Shown here in pieces: positions 22,955 to 33,338 of a DNA stretch of 64,000 bases. The stretch comes from Trachythela sp. YZ-2020 (Eukaryota; Cnidaria; Anthozoa; Malacalcyonacea; Clavulariidae): contig JADLSH010000377.1 of assembly GCA_016169945.1 (NCBI GenBank), positions 2,596,001-2,660,000 of the forward strand. Reading direction: 5' to 3'. The notes under the pieces were generated by a model. That model was not told the DNA's origin and did not search any database. It saw nothing but the letters and a program-made list of their open reading frames with translations. Within the stretch, counting starts at the first letter, position 1. Every line of letters begins with the position of its first letter. Both the position numbers and the translations under genes were made by a program.

Positions 22955-23618
22955 CATAGAGATTATAAAGCTTCCTTATGGGGGCCCCTTATGCGTCCCG
23001 GATGCGAAATTGCGCGCCCATTGGCTACATTTGAAATATTCTTAGCAACACTGCCTTAGCAACAACAAAATTGTGTTTTGGATGCGGAAAAATACACGAA
23101 AAATCTCAAAAACATTCATTAGAAATCACTCCTATGTGTCTCAAAATTTAAAAAATGTGTTAATATTTAATATATATTGAGAATAAACCTGCTAAAAACT
23201 TATATAGTTGACTTGTTTTCCTTTTTTGTCTCTTTAAAGTTGAGCAACTAAGTGAGAAAAACCCAGACTGCAGAGTGAAAATACCCGCCTTTTAAGTTAA
23301 ATGCCAGTCCCTCTAAGCAGTTTCATTGTTTCACACCAACTCCACATCTTTAAATATCAAATCAAAGACAAATTTGCTCATATAGGAGTAGTTTTTCGCT
23401 GAATTTGGGCGGATTTTTAACATTTTTCTTAATTTAGACGGGCCGTAATATTTTTTCAAAAAATGGTTTTGTTGCTGCTGAGGCAGCGTTGCTAAGGAGA
23501 TTTCAAATGTAGCCAACGGGATTTACATACGGGACTTACAAGGGGCCCCCATTAGGAAGCTTCTAGTCCCCTTAAATTTATCCTCGGATGTCCCTTCTAA
23601 TATTTTATAATCTTTATG
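22955..23618. mobile_element. TIR element, 664 bp, TSD GTTCTTCC
   Basis: Ends CATAGAGATTATAA and the inverse of CATAAAGATTATAA, flanked by GTTCTTCC (22947-22954, 23619-23626). Subterminal inverted repeats are long: CTTCCTTATGGGGGCCCCTT and TTGGCTACATTTGAAAT on the left reappear inverted on the right, about 130 bases in all. There is no coding frame. The 8-bp TSD suits an hAT-like non-autonomous element. Confidence 0.78.
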
Positions 23619-23639
23619 GTTCTTCCCACGTTATGACTG

Positions 23640-25110
23640 TGTATCTATAATTAGATAACGGCAAAATGTTATCAATATTTGTTTTATATAATAAAAAATT
23701 ATAAAATTAGCTAAACTAGGCTCGCACGGGAATGTTTCTGGGCTTCGATTTGCGACGGAAAAAGATTTACCCGCCATTCGACGTGATGCTAAACAGTCTG
23801 AAACACTACATTCCTTCAAGCGAATGATACGTCAAACTTAATTGGGCTGATCGCACCAATGATATTTCTCTTTTTTTTTTTAAATTTTGTAATAATTTTT
23901 AACCTCCTTACTAGTTCTGTAAATGGTTTTCTATATAGTTACTGTGTGACGCCCCTCGTAGAAACCAGATATTGTTGTTCGAGGCTAGCGTGTTTAAATA
24001 AAGTTTTACATAGGCCTACATACATTTACATACATCCATGATCTATACAAAACAACGCACGCTACTGGTTCGTGATGGTTTTGATCTTCTGAGCGAAATT
24101 GACCGTGCGTCTGCTGTCCTCTTATAGATCATGGCGCGAGATAGATGTTTCCCGATAATTTTACACATACTCCTCAGCTTGTCAGATCAGAAGTGTCTTT
24201 TGATATATCTAAACAACAAATTATTGAAACTATTTCAATAAATAGTCAAAAAAAAAATAAAAGCACTAACAAATTGTATTTGGTGGTCATCTGCTGTAAA
24301 ATCTCGTGTGACATCCGAGTGAATGCTCCAAGTACGTTCTGAGGACTGACCTCGTGGTACTCCTTACTGTCTTACGTGACTTGCTCGTTTCTGCAAATGT
24401 TTCGGTAGAATATTCAACTTACAGGTAAGTCTAGTTTAATTTTCCAAGCATTTGCTACAGCGCGATTTAGTCGCAGGACCAATATAAGTCACCTATATTG
24501 TTGTTAATATATGATATGTTGCAGTTCTTTGTGCGTTCCTACGTTCGGTGTCGTTGGGATGCACAACTTTTAAGGGACTCTGTTAATCACACAGTTAGTC
24601 AAACTGTCTTGGATAGTGTTACAAAAAAATTTCAGTTAACGATGAAAGTCAGACATGCTCACCTAGAACCAGGATCCTCTCAAACCAAAGAGGGAACCGA
24701 GTTAGCTAAGATTTTTCTTGCAATATCATGAGCCTATGTGAAATCGCATCCACGATTTATGTAGGGAATTTTTTGTTTTCGAAAGACATATTTATTGGTG
24801 ACTAGATGCTAAATATAGCTTATCACTATCCTAGTATGTCAGACCGCTCAATCTATTTTGACTGGAGCTTGGTGTCCGCGAAAATACTGACGTCATAAAG
24901 GTCCTAGTTCTCAAGTGAAAATGTGCTGACTTGTAAATGCGTTGATAAAAGGCTCGTGTTTTTCACTTTGATATATTCAGACTCAAATAAATTTCCCGTG
25001 ATTTGTGATTTTGAATCGCGAAAAACTGTTCATGAGTCATGTTCCTCTTTAAATATACTTCAATGATCTGATGACTAATGCCACAAATATTAATCATTAT
25101 AAATATGAGT
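23640..25110. other. no gene recognised; contains an inverted copy of the peptide-gene 5' flank
   Basis: I see no supported gene here. At 24445-24500, on the minus strand, GCGACTAAATCGCGCTGTAG with neighbouring AACTGCAACATAT matches the 5' flank of the peptide-gene units (about 6660-6785 and 14870-15000). The leader exon itself is not present. The open frame 24498-24731 is unrecognised. Confidence 0.4.
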
Positions 25111-25114
25111 TCGT

Positions 25115-25912
25115 ACAGAAAAGGTGGGGTATTTAAAACCCCAAAACCCCCACCCCAGCGCGACAAGAAACTGCCGGAGGCAGAAAACCTACGCTAAACT
25201 CAACAACAAGAAAGAACATAAGCAGAAAATCATGCGCTCATTGTGGGTAAATGAAATATTGTCACGAATTAATGCAAGAAATCCAGACAAGTCATGCCCC
25301 TGCGTTAACGTGCTGAATAATGCAAACTTCGTAACGTTAACGTAGCTGTACCTGAAAATTGCAGAGTAGCGTCCCGCGAGCCTTGCCCCTGCGTCAGCAT
25401 CGCAGTAAACTACACGCAAACCTAGTCCTAAAAATAAGCCCACATGAAGAAATAACAGTAACTAAGGAAACAGTGAATGTGGCAGCCATAGTCAACCCCC
25501 ACTCCAGCCAGGCTTGTATGACCCTCGTGCACTCACAGTAAAACTTGGAGCACGGATACATTTTCGGAACGCATCGGATTTCCAACGTCCCATCAATCGT
25601 ATTTGTGCATCAGAAAAGCCGAATTCGGCTGCAGCCCCGATATGAAAGCTGTGGCCTTTATATTTCGTAGTATCTAAGCCACATTGACGAAAAATTGAAG
25701 CAAGATTTGCTGTGAACCAGTTACGTGAAACAGCTTGGCCGTCAAGCATTCGAAATAGAGGGCCGTCAGAGAAGCCTCGGAGTGCAAAATAGTCAAGCAA
25801 GCTCTGCACTGGACATATGTCAGATCGTCGACATAGTGAAATTGTCACTTTAAGTTGGTTGTCTGAGTGTTTAAAATCACCAAACACTATTTTTAGCCCA
25901 GTTAATGCTCCT
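25115..25912 (-). pseudogene. DIRS-type tyrosine recombinase, C-terminal part (inactive)
   Basis: The minus frame ending at 25492 reads LKIVFGDFKHSDNQ, DICPVQSLLDYF, then GHSFHIGAAAEFG and RWKSDAFRKCIR. This is the C-terminal half of the tyrosine recombinase carried by DIRS-like retrotransposons. Two catalytic positions are lost: the HxxR motif reads HSFH (Arg to His), and the nucleophile Tyr expected in the FxxYIR block is Cys. Both are single transitions (CGT to CAT, TAT to TGT). Sequence below 25492 (with GLFLGLGLRVV) looks like the element's 3' region. The frame joins directly to truncated copia RNase H at about 25913. Confidence 0.75.
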
Positions 25913-27394
25913 AACTTGAAGTAATAGCCGTTGTCGATTTGCGATCGTTGAGGTCCCTGCTCCAATCTGCGTCTGAGTCGCCAATCACGTTGAGGTTGGA
26001 ATTCTTCGCAAATGTTAATCGTAAATCTATAGTTCCTTTCAGGTATCTTAGTACGTGTTTCGCAGCTTTCCAGTGTGATGTGTCAGGTTTATCCATGAAT
26101 CTTGACAGCTGATTGACAAGGTGCAGTATGTCTGGACGGGTTTGCTTTCCGATAAATAAACTTCTATACTGTTCGTCGTTGTTCTTAATTAACTTCCGAT
26201 TTACTTCCCCAGGTGTTGCTGCTGCTTTGCAATCACTCATGTGGAATTGTTCAAGAACAGACTCGATGTATTTCCTATGGTCAAGAGTAATCTTATCGTG
26301 CGACCGTAAAATCTGCATTCCTAAGAACAAGTGTAATGTGCCACGATCTTCCATCTTGAAATTCTCATTTAACACTGCCTTGATTTCGTTAACTGCTTCT
26401 TCGCTTGCTCCAGCTACTATAATGTCATCTACCCAGACTAACACGTATGAGAATGTTCCATCTTCCTCTTTCTTACAAATAAGCAGCAGTCATTACAGCT
26501 TCGTTTGAATCCTTCTTTGAGAAGTCGACTTGACAGTGCTTCATACCAATTCTTTGCAGCCAGTTTCAAGCCATAGATTGATTTGTTTCGTTTGCATACC
26601 AGCTTTTCTCCCGAGTTTGCTTTCTTGGTAAAGCCTTTTGGTTGCTCTAGGTAAATTTCTTCTTCTATGTTGGCGTGAAGGTAGGCTGATTTCACGTCCA
26701 TTTGTCCAAGATGCAAATCTTTTTGTGCTGCCGTTGCTAGTAGGATTCGGAACGTTTCGGGTTTACAAGTTGGAGCGTACGTATCGAAGAAGTTTAAACC
26801 TTCGATTTGAGCATAACCTTTCGCTACGTATCTTGCTTTGAATTTATCTACTTGTCCGTCTGCTCCGTACTTTATTTTATACACCGATTTTCCTGGTAAA
26901 ACTTGTTTCTTCTTTGGTTCATCAACTATTGTCCAGGTTTCACTGTCTATTGGTGAATCATTCTCCGCTTTCATAGCTTTTCTCAAGTTCTCTGCTTGCG
27001 GTGAATTAACTGCTTCACTATACGACTTGGGTTCTTGAACGTTTTCTTCTTTAGTTGTGCTGAAAGTGTAGGGTGATCCATATCTCTCAGGTGGACGCCG
27101 ATTTCTGCTTGCTCCGGGAAGTGTGTTTTCGTCTTCCTCTGGGGTTTCTTCAGCTTCGTGCTGATCTTCTACGACAGGTATTAGTGCATTATTTCCCCCC
27201 ATTTTACCTTGAACCGGTTCCGTTGTGTCCTGGTGATTTGAGCGATCATGGTTGAGGTCCATGTTGGGACTCACAAGGTTTGATTCTTCCGGATTTATTG
27301 TTTCCTTTGCTGAAAATGATTGGATTTCATTTTCTTTCAAGAGAACATTTCGCGCTTTGATGATTTTCTTTGAATCAAATTCTTGCAGAATCAT
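25913..27394 (-). pseudogene. copia reverse transcriptase and RNase H (frameshifted, truncated)
   Basis: From 27394 to 26438 the frame carries the RVT_2-type RT start (WTIVDEP, VYKIKYGADGQ, GLNFFDTYAP, QMDVKSAYLHANIEE, KSIYGLKLAAKNWY). A frameshift near 26480 moves it to the next frame, where VWVDDIIVAG holds the catalytic Asp pair, followed by LFLGMQIL and, at about 25990, GDSDADWSRDLNDRKST of RNase H. A second shift precedes GYYFKLG, and the homology ends at about 25913. Confidence 0.9.
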
Positions 27395-28337
27395 GCTGTG
27401 CTCTTGTCATCATAACCGATAAATTTTGCCTTTACAGATCTAGAATCCAACTTCTTTAAGTTGACCTTTCTCTTTATAACATATGCTGTGCAGCCAAAAA
27501 CTCGTAGATGATTTCGCCTTGGCGGCTTTCCGGTAGAGAGCTCGAAGGGACTTTTGCCTTGGTTGCTGTTGGCACTCACGGTAAGATTTCTTATATGAGC
27601 TGCTGTAGATAATGCTCTTACCCAATAGCGCTTTGATAATTTTGCTTGGATCAATAGAAATCGTCCCATTTCAACCAGAGTTCGATTAAAGCGTTCCGCA
27701 ACTCCATTCTGTTGTGGGGTTTCTGGCACGGTATATTCCTGCTTTTTTTTTAATCTCTGCAGTAATCCTTAAATTGTTTCGATGTATATTCTGTGCCGTT
27801 GTCGGTTCGTAGTCTCCGAGATGACCCTGATTCTGCTACATACTCTTTGAATCTTTCAAAGGCTTGGGATTTCTTGCTCATAAACTTTACGACTGAATAT
27901 TTCGAATATTCGTCCACAAATGTAATCGCATACCTGGATCCATTGAGGCTAGGGACTTCGAATGGACCAAAAATATCTGAGTAAACAAGTTCGAGAGGTT
28001 TCTGGGACTTGTTCTTAGATTCTTTTGGTACAGGTTTACTGGATTGCTTTCCAAGTGCACATGTTTCACATACTTCCTTTAGATTATCTTCACAGCCGAT
28101 GGTGCGTTTGACATCGTCCTTGTTCAGATGTCCGAGACATTGATGCCACAAACTAGCATCTCCTTTACTTGTTGTCGAATTTGGGTTGCATGTGGTAGAA
28201 TTACATGCTCTGGACCTTTCAAAGATAACTTTCAGATGAAATAAACCTGCGTCTTCGGTTAGATCAATATCTGGGCCACGATGCAACATTACCTTCGCTT
28301 TGTTTAATGTTTTCGTTAAATATGAACTTGTGTCCAA
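27391..28337 (-). pseudogene. copia integrase (frameshifted)
   Basis: The pre-integrase zinc motif is intact (LWHQCLGHLN ... CETCALGKQ, giving H-x4-H and C-x2-C). The catalytic triad is present as YSDIFGPF, LRTDNGTEY and QQNGVAERFNRTL. The frame breaks between the second Asp and the Glu, next to a run of nine A on the element strand (27743-27751). It resumes in another frame to 27391, with VFGCTAYV typical of the C-terminal part. The enzyme inserts the cDNA. The break inside the core makes it inactive. Confidence 0.88.
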
Positions 28338-28626
28338 ATTTGACAGATCGGTTGACAGAGGGTAGGTTTACTTCATAATTTGGTACATAAAGAACATTTC
28401 GTAGGACCATCTCTACCTCTTTTCCATTTGTTGATTGAAGCTTAATTGGTACATCGCCAATTCCTTCGATAGGTGTAAGGTTTCCTTTTGGATCCTTAAC
28501 GTTTTTGACATTGCAAGGTTGTAAGTTTTCGAACAGTTTCTTTTCGGTAATAATATGATCTGTACAACCAGTATGAATGATGAGATGATTTCCAGTACCA
28601 CTGCTTGATCCAGTACCACTGTTCAT
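28264..28626 (-). pseudogene. copia protease (catalytic Asp lost)
   Basis: The frame reads LIIHTGCTDHI where copia proteases have D-S/T-G-x-T-D-H-I. The catalytic Asp is therefore His, a single GAT-to-CAT type change. Downstream, VLRNVLYVPNYEVNLPSVNR is the standard flank of the domain. The aspartic protease would cleave the Gag-Pol precursor. This copy cannot. Confidence 0.85.
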
Positions 28627-28639
28627 ACATTGAGAGTAC

Positions 28640-29535
28640 GATGAAAATGAAGTCGATTCATTTGTTGGAGGATCTTCAGGTTTACTTGGACCTCTGCACG
28701 CTTTTGCTAGATGACCCCTCTTTTTGCACTTTGAACATACAGCTGAACTTCTTTTATTGCATTGCTTGGCAAAGTGACCGGGAAGTCCACAGACAAAACA
28801 ATTTCCCTTCGGTTTGGTTGGACTTTATTTCGACCCGATGCATTCCTAGAATGCATTGCTGTAGCATTATCTTCTTCTGCTTGATGTCTTTGGAGTCGAC
28901 TATCTTCATGGTTTTGTAAACGTGTTCGTAATTCGGTGTAATTAGTGCCGGATTGAAAGATTTTCTGGAAGTCCGTTTATAACAAGAGCATTGAATAGTG
29001 TTTCTGATATCTTTTCACCAGCTTCGGTAAGTCGGGACATTAGTTCTTGTGCTCGTATGAAATATTCGGATAACTTTTCATTTTCACCTAACTGTAATCT
29101 AGATATTTGACGAACTAGACTTACTACAGTTGGCTTTTCGACGTTGGAATATCTCTGTTGTAGTAAACGCCACGCTTTTGCTCCGTCCCCAACACCATCT
29201 GATGACAGGTAATAATGTCGTATATATAAAAGACTGTTGTTATCGAGGGCTAAAGCAATATGACGCCATACCATATTATTTCTTTCTTCAATCTTTTTGA
29301 TTTGTTGATTTCTCTCTTGTATTTTTTTATTCTCCCATTGCAGACACAAGTAAACCTTTTGTACATCTGTAGCATCTTCTGCTAACGGTGCTACTTCTTC
29401 TGGTAAAACTTATTTCCCTAGAAGTGCTTTATATAAACCTTTCCTCTGCATATACGCAATGAACTTCGTACTCCAAACCGGATAATCTTCGACTTTTCCA
29501 TTGAAAACTAGCCATTTTATCGTTTGACTGTCCAT
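28640..29535 (-). pseudogene. copia Gag (stop and frameshift)
   Basis: The ATG at 29535 opens MDSQTIKWLVFNGKVEDYPV, the usual copia Gag start. An in-frame TAA at 29412-29410 interrupts the frame at about codon 42, after which the same frame continues to 28942 (WRHIALALDNNS, RRLxLGENEKLSEYF-type region). A frameshift follows near 28950. Two CCHC zinc knuckles (CFVCGLPGHFAKQC and CSKCKKRGHLAKAC, both C-x2-C-x4-H-x4-C) lie at about 28800-28690. The role would be genomic RNA packaging in the virus-like particle. Both lesions prevent a full product. Confidence 0.85.
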
Positions 29536-29544
29536 TTTTACGCT

Positions 29545-29559
29545 CCTGGGCCCATAACC
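29545..29559 (-). other. primer-binding site, half-tRNA-iMet
   Basis: The plus strand here reads CCTGGGCCCATAACC, which is the anticodon-arm sequence of initiator tRNA-Met. The element strand is therefore complementary to an internal part of that tRNA. Drosophila copia uses the same internal half-tRNA priming. It abuts the LTR and precedes the Gag ATG by 10 bases. Confidence 0.8.
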
Positions 29560-29798
29560 TGTTAGATTATGCAGTTTATTTGGAAAAAGAAACAAAAAAG
29601 GTTTACAAAATATAGGTTTTCGTTCGAGACGAATCAACAACTATTGATAATGGCGGATAAAAACGTTCTACTCACGCCATATGATCACGTGTCCGATGCA
29701 CTATATATTCTAACTGTAGTATCATGCTTTCTTAATTTATGTTAAACAATATGAACCGATTTACTCTATATAACTTGAAGTATTACTTAATGTTAACA
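29560..29798 (-). repeat. copia 5' LTR
   Basis: On the element strand it starts TGTTAACATTAAG and ends AATCTAACA: 239 bases with TG...CA ends, inside the perfect inverted termini TGTTA/TAACA. It holds a TATATA box (about 29700) and AATAAA 16 bases before its end. The primer site follows directly. Without the 3' partner the outer border is inferred from the TGTTA/TAACA symmetry. Confidence 0.72.
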
Positions 29799-31830
29799 TA
29801 ATCAATGTGAATAAGAGCTGCAATTCTCACTCGCGTTTAATTGACCACCAATTCTTCTCAAATCTCGTGCAACTCTTGTTCTCGTTTGACAGGGGCATTA
29901 TAATTAGAGATTCGTATGCACTCTCATCAGCTCTCATCAACGTTGAGCAGGTTCAAATTTGATGTGAGTTGATGAGAGTTTTTGCTCGTTTGACACGTGG
30001 TTAAATGTGTAGTAATTTAGTCCAGTGGGCAGTGGTGCACAGTGGGCACTTTTAGTTTTTCAAAGTGCCTTTTTCTCCAGCTGAAAAATGTCAATGAGGA
30101 AGTAATTTCCTATATATGTCGGGTGAAGACATCACTCGCGTGCTTTTGCAGAAATCACGTCTGAATCGCCCAAGGCGGGCGCCTGAGTGTATATATAACA
30201 GTGTGTTACTGCAGCCTCTTACCCAGGCGCTTTTAAGGAAAAGAAAATTTACGCATTCAGCTAATTTATAGAGATCAGTGGCTAAGCTGAGCGAGCGCGC
30301 GGGGGTACTTGGGGAGGTCACGAAACGCGGGGCATCTTGGGGAGGTGTTACTGTGTTCAGACAGTTCAGACATGAGTCGCTATTACGCTATATAAATTTC
30401 CATAAAACGCAAACAAAAATACAGTCACTACGAACACGAGCCACGACATACACTCACCTCGCAAAATTGAACGCCTAAAGTCTCTTGAACGTCTCCACGA
30501 AATAATTCCACAGTAAAACTACTCAATAGCAGCTTGTCACTTCGAACAGTTCGAAGTATCGATGTTCGCCTTGAAAAGTCAAACCGAAAAAGCGCGATAC
30601 GGCGAAAAATTTATAATTTGCCAACAGCAAAGATCAGATTTGTCAATGCCAAATTTCTATTCGCTAAGCCCACCAAATCGGAAGTAAACTTAATTAAATG
30701 CGGCACGTGGGGCGCCTTTGGCAACTCTAATGTTATTGTTGTCTGCAGCGCTGCCAACGCATTGAATTCGCGGTTAGTGTCGCGTGCCTTTCTCAGTTTC
30801 ACGAACGTTTCTCGAGTCGCGCGCGTTTTCCCTTCTCACACGCGCGTTTACCGTAAGTTCAGGCTTTGCTGCGCCCTCGCGCTTGAAATACTGCGCAATA
30901 TCTTTACAGGCGCGGCACATTACGATATTTCGCGGCGGATAGGGAAAACTTCAAAATTTGCGCGTCCTGACGCGCATTTTGTCCGAAATTGCGCGGCCTA
31001 GATCTAGGCCACGCAGTACAAACTTTCCAGTATGGTTTGAGTCAATATTAACGTATTTAAGCTTGAGGAGCGTTTGGGAGCGTTTACATAGTAGACGTAA
31101 TTCCCCTTTCTAGTTACTATTTCTGGAAGTCTCAATACACTAGCTCAAATATTGAGTGTACTATGACAAGAACAAATCAGTGTGTTGAATGACTCTTCGA
31201 AGCGCTCCCCGATCGGTCATACAGACAAAGCCTTCAAAAAATATTTCCATGTAGTAAAATAATAAAAAAACCAAACCCTAAAAATAACGAATATTTTAAG
31301 TTACTAGAAACCGAAAAAAATACAGAAATCTTTAAAAAACGTGATAGAATAGGCATTTGAACTTACCATAATTTTTAGCCAAAATCCGCCATTGCTTCTT
31401 CCACGCGAAAATACTGCTACAAGAAGCCTTTGCGGCGTAGTGCGCACACCGCCTGAGTAACCCCTAATGGCAGGATAGCAAATCTTTATGGGCCTGTGGG
31501 TAAGTGCACAAATTTATAACCATTGCATTTAAAAGTGCAGGCTTTAATAGTTCTGCTTGTATTAATAGATTATTACTATAAAAATAGAGGAAAAAATAGA
31601 TCCTGCAATGCAATTTCACCTACTCAAAAAGTTCGAATTTTTATTGCCAGACAAAGTTGACTGAGAAGCTGTTTATATATGGAAGCAGGGCTGGCCTGCT
31701 TAGAGAGGCAGCCCAGTAAGCGGGGTGAATTTGTCTTGTGTGTATATGAGAGAATTTTATCCTGCTTGCTGGGACGATTTTGTTGTTTCCGCATTGTTTT
31801 GACAGTTGTTAAAAATAGCTTGCGGCGGCA
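29799..31830. other. no gene recognised; CpG-rich stretch and a 16-bp palindrome
   Basis: There is no supported gene. About 30280-31010 is much richer in CpG than its surroundings and contains a 155-codon TTG-started frame (30534-31001) without recognisable homology. GGCCTAGATCTAGGCC at 30995-31010 is a perfect palindrome. Around 30200 the text CTCTTACCCAGGCGCT resembles the P-like TIR at 60090, so an old related element may be buried here. Confidence 0.35.
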
Positions 31831-31950
31831 TCTTTGAAATTTCATCCTGGCAGCTGGGCTTGTGAGTGTTTATATGGAGAAATTTCTGTAAATATTTCTA
31901 CGTGCAAAGTATGGATAAAAACATTTCACCTTTTTTGTTTTTATATTTGT

Positions 31951-32349
31951 AGAGGGGAAAAACATGATGCCAGCATGCTTCGAGAGTCATGGCTAATGAC
32001 GATGCTTGAAGAGAATGCACTTGGAACAAACATGCAACCTATGTGCATTTATGGGGATCCTGCATACCCTCTGAGGATTACTTTGCAAGCTCCATTTAGA
32101 TTAGTGCAACCTAATCCTGACATGGAGGCTTTTAACAAAAGTATGAGTCGCGTTCGTGTGTCAGTTGAATGGCTCTTTGGTGACATTGTCTCCAGTAAGA
32201 ACTTAAAAATTGCTTTAAGTGATGTTGGCAAAATGTATATGGTCTCGGGTATATTGAGAAATTGCATTACATGTATGTATGGCAATTCAACATCTGATTT
32301 CTTTGACCTGCCACCACCTACAATTCATGAATATCTTGCTGAAGAATAG
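31951..32349 (+). pseudogene. PIF/Harbinger transposase, C-terminal part
   Basis: After a TATATTTGTAG acceptor-like site the frame reads GEKHDASMLRESWL, then IYGDPAYPLR and RVRVSVEWLFGD. These are the DDE nuclease blocks of PIF/Harbinger transposases, with the second catalytic Asp in GDPAYP and the Glu in VEWLFG. The N-terminal third, with the first catalytic Asp (usually in a DGTH block), is not visible upstream. The copy is either truncated or relies on exons I cannot identify. The C-terminus (IHEYLAEE) stops at 32349. It faces the Myb/SANT-like gene, the usual two-gene arrangement. Confidence 0.82.
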
Positions 32350-32620
32350 TTTGATAAATATTTAATGGAACATTAAGAATATTTTAATAATATTTTTACA
32401 GACATAAATTAATAAATATTTTCTTACAAATAAATTTATTATTTATTTATCAAATGACCTTAGAGCCTAACAGGATTTTTGTACATTTATTTTATTATTA
32501 TTATTTATTTATTTTCATTTAGGCCTACAATTATATTTATACAAACATTTGGGTGAATAAATGTTGAAATATTGTTACTCATACTTGAGATTAACATGCT
32601 CAAATGTTCCCTGGCATTGT

Positions 32621-33338
32621 TTATTTGGAGAGTTTCTCAATGAGTGCCATCAAAAGCTGCTGCTGTTGGACTTGCGACTGTAGGAAATTCATTTGCATTT
32701 GTTGCATTTGTTGTTGTTGCATTTGCATGATTTGCATCATATCTTGATGCTGCTTTTCTTCTCTTTCTTCCTTATCCTTTTCCCGTTCAATTTCTTTCCT
32801 CCTCACCTCTAAATCCAGCTCTCGATGCTCTTTCTCATTATCCATCTTTTCCCGTAAAAACGTCAAAGCCTCTGACCCATTGCTTCTTCTCTTTTCTCTT
32901 TTCTCATTTCCATCAGCATTAGCTTTTCTCTTCTGTGTTTCTTTTAAAGACTCCATAACTTTCAACCTCATATCTTCTACATTTTCTTTGTCCTCTTGGT
33001 CTTGTTTTGTTTTTTTCTGCAGTTTCTTGAACATCAGTATACTTTTTCTCAAGTGCAAGAATTTCTTCCAGTAACGTATCGAGACTTCTGGAGAAATTCC
33101 AGACCCGCGCTCCTCGGCAACAATTTTCTTTTTAAATTTTTCAGCTAAAAGCTTGAAAAAACGATCACGTACAGATCTCAGAGAAAATTTTGGCTTCTTT
33201 AAACCGGTCAAATTAAAGCATCTGCCACCTTTGTCCATAATGGACCACGGAGTACTGTTCGGGTTTTGCTTTAAAAGGGTCGACTATAAGTATTTCCCTG
33301 CCCAGCAAAACATCATGTTCATCTGTCCATTCCATCAT
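32621..33338 (-). pseudogene. PIF/Harbinger Myb/SANT-like accessory protein (frameshifted)
   Basis: The ATG at 33338 opens MMEWTDEHDVLLGREIL, the start of the SANT-like DNA-binding domain found in Harbinger accessory proteins. Near 33225 the frame shifts. The remainder (FSLRSVRDRFFKLL, EERGSGISPEV) continues to 32621 with a long charged coiled coil and a Gln/Met-rich tail. In known Harbinger elements this partner is needed for nuclear import and TIR binding of the transposase. An internal ATG at 33238 gives a 205-residue open frame lacking the N-terminal half of the domain. Confidence 0.8.

Larger units (their letters stand above)
25913..29798 (-). mobile_element. Ty1/copia retrotransposon, 3'-truncated
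   Basis: On the minus strand the order is 5' LTR (29798-29560), primer site, Gag, protease, integrase, RT, RNase H. This is the copia order, with integrase before RT. The element stops inside RNase H at about 25913, where a DIRS-type recombinase relic begins, so the 3' LTR is missing. There are at least one in-frame stop, several frameshifts and a lost protease aspartate. It is dead but recent enough for every domain to be readable. Confidence 0.93.

Noticed and set aside
30534..31001. 155-residue plus-strand open frame
   Set aside because: Starts at TTG, lies in CpG-rich sequence that has few stop codons by composition, and shows no domain I recognise.
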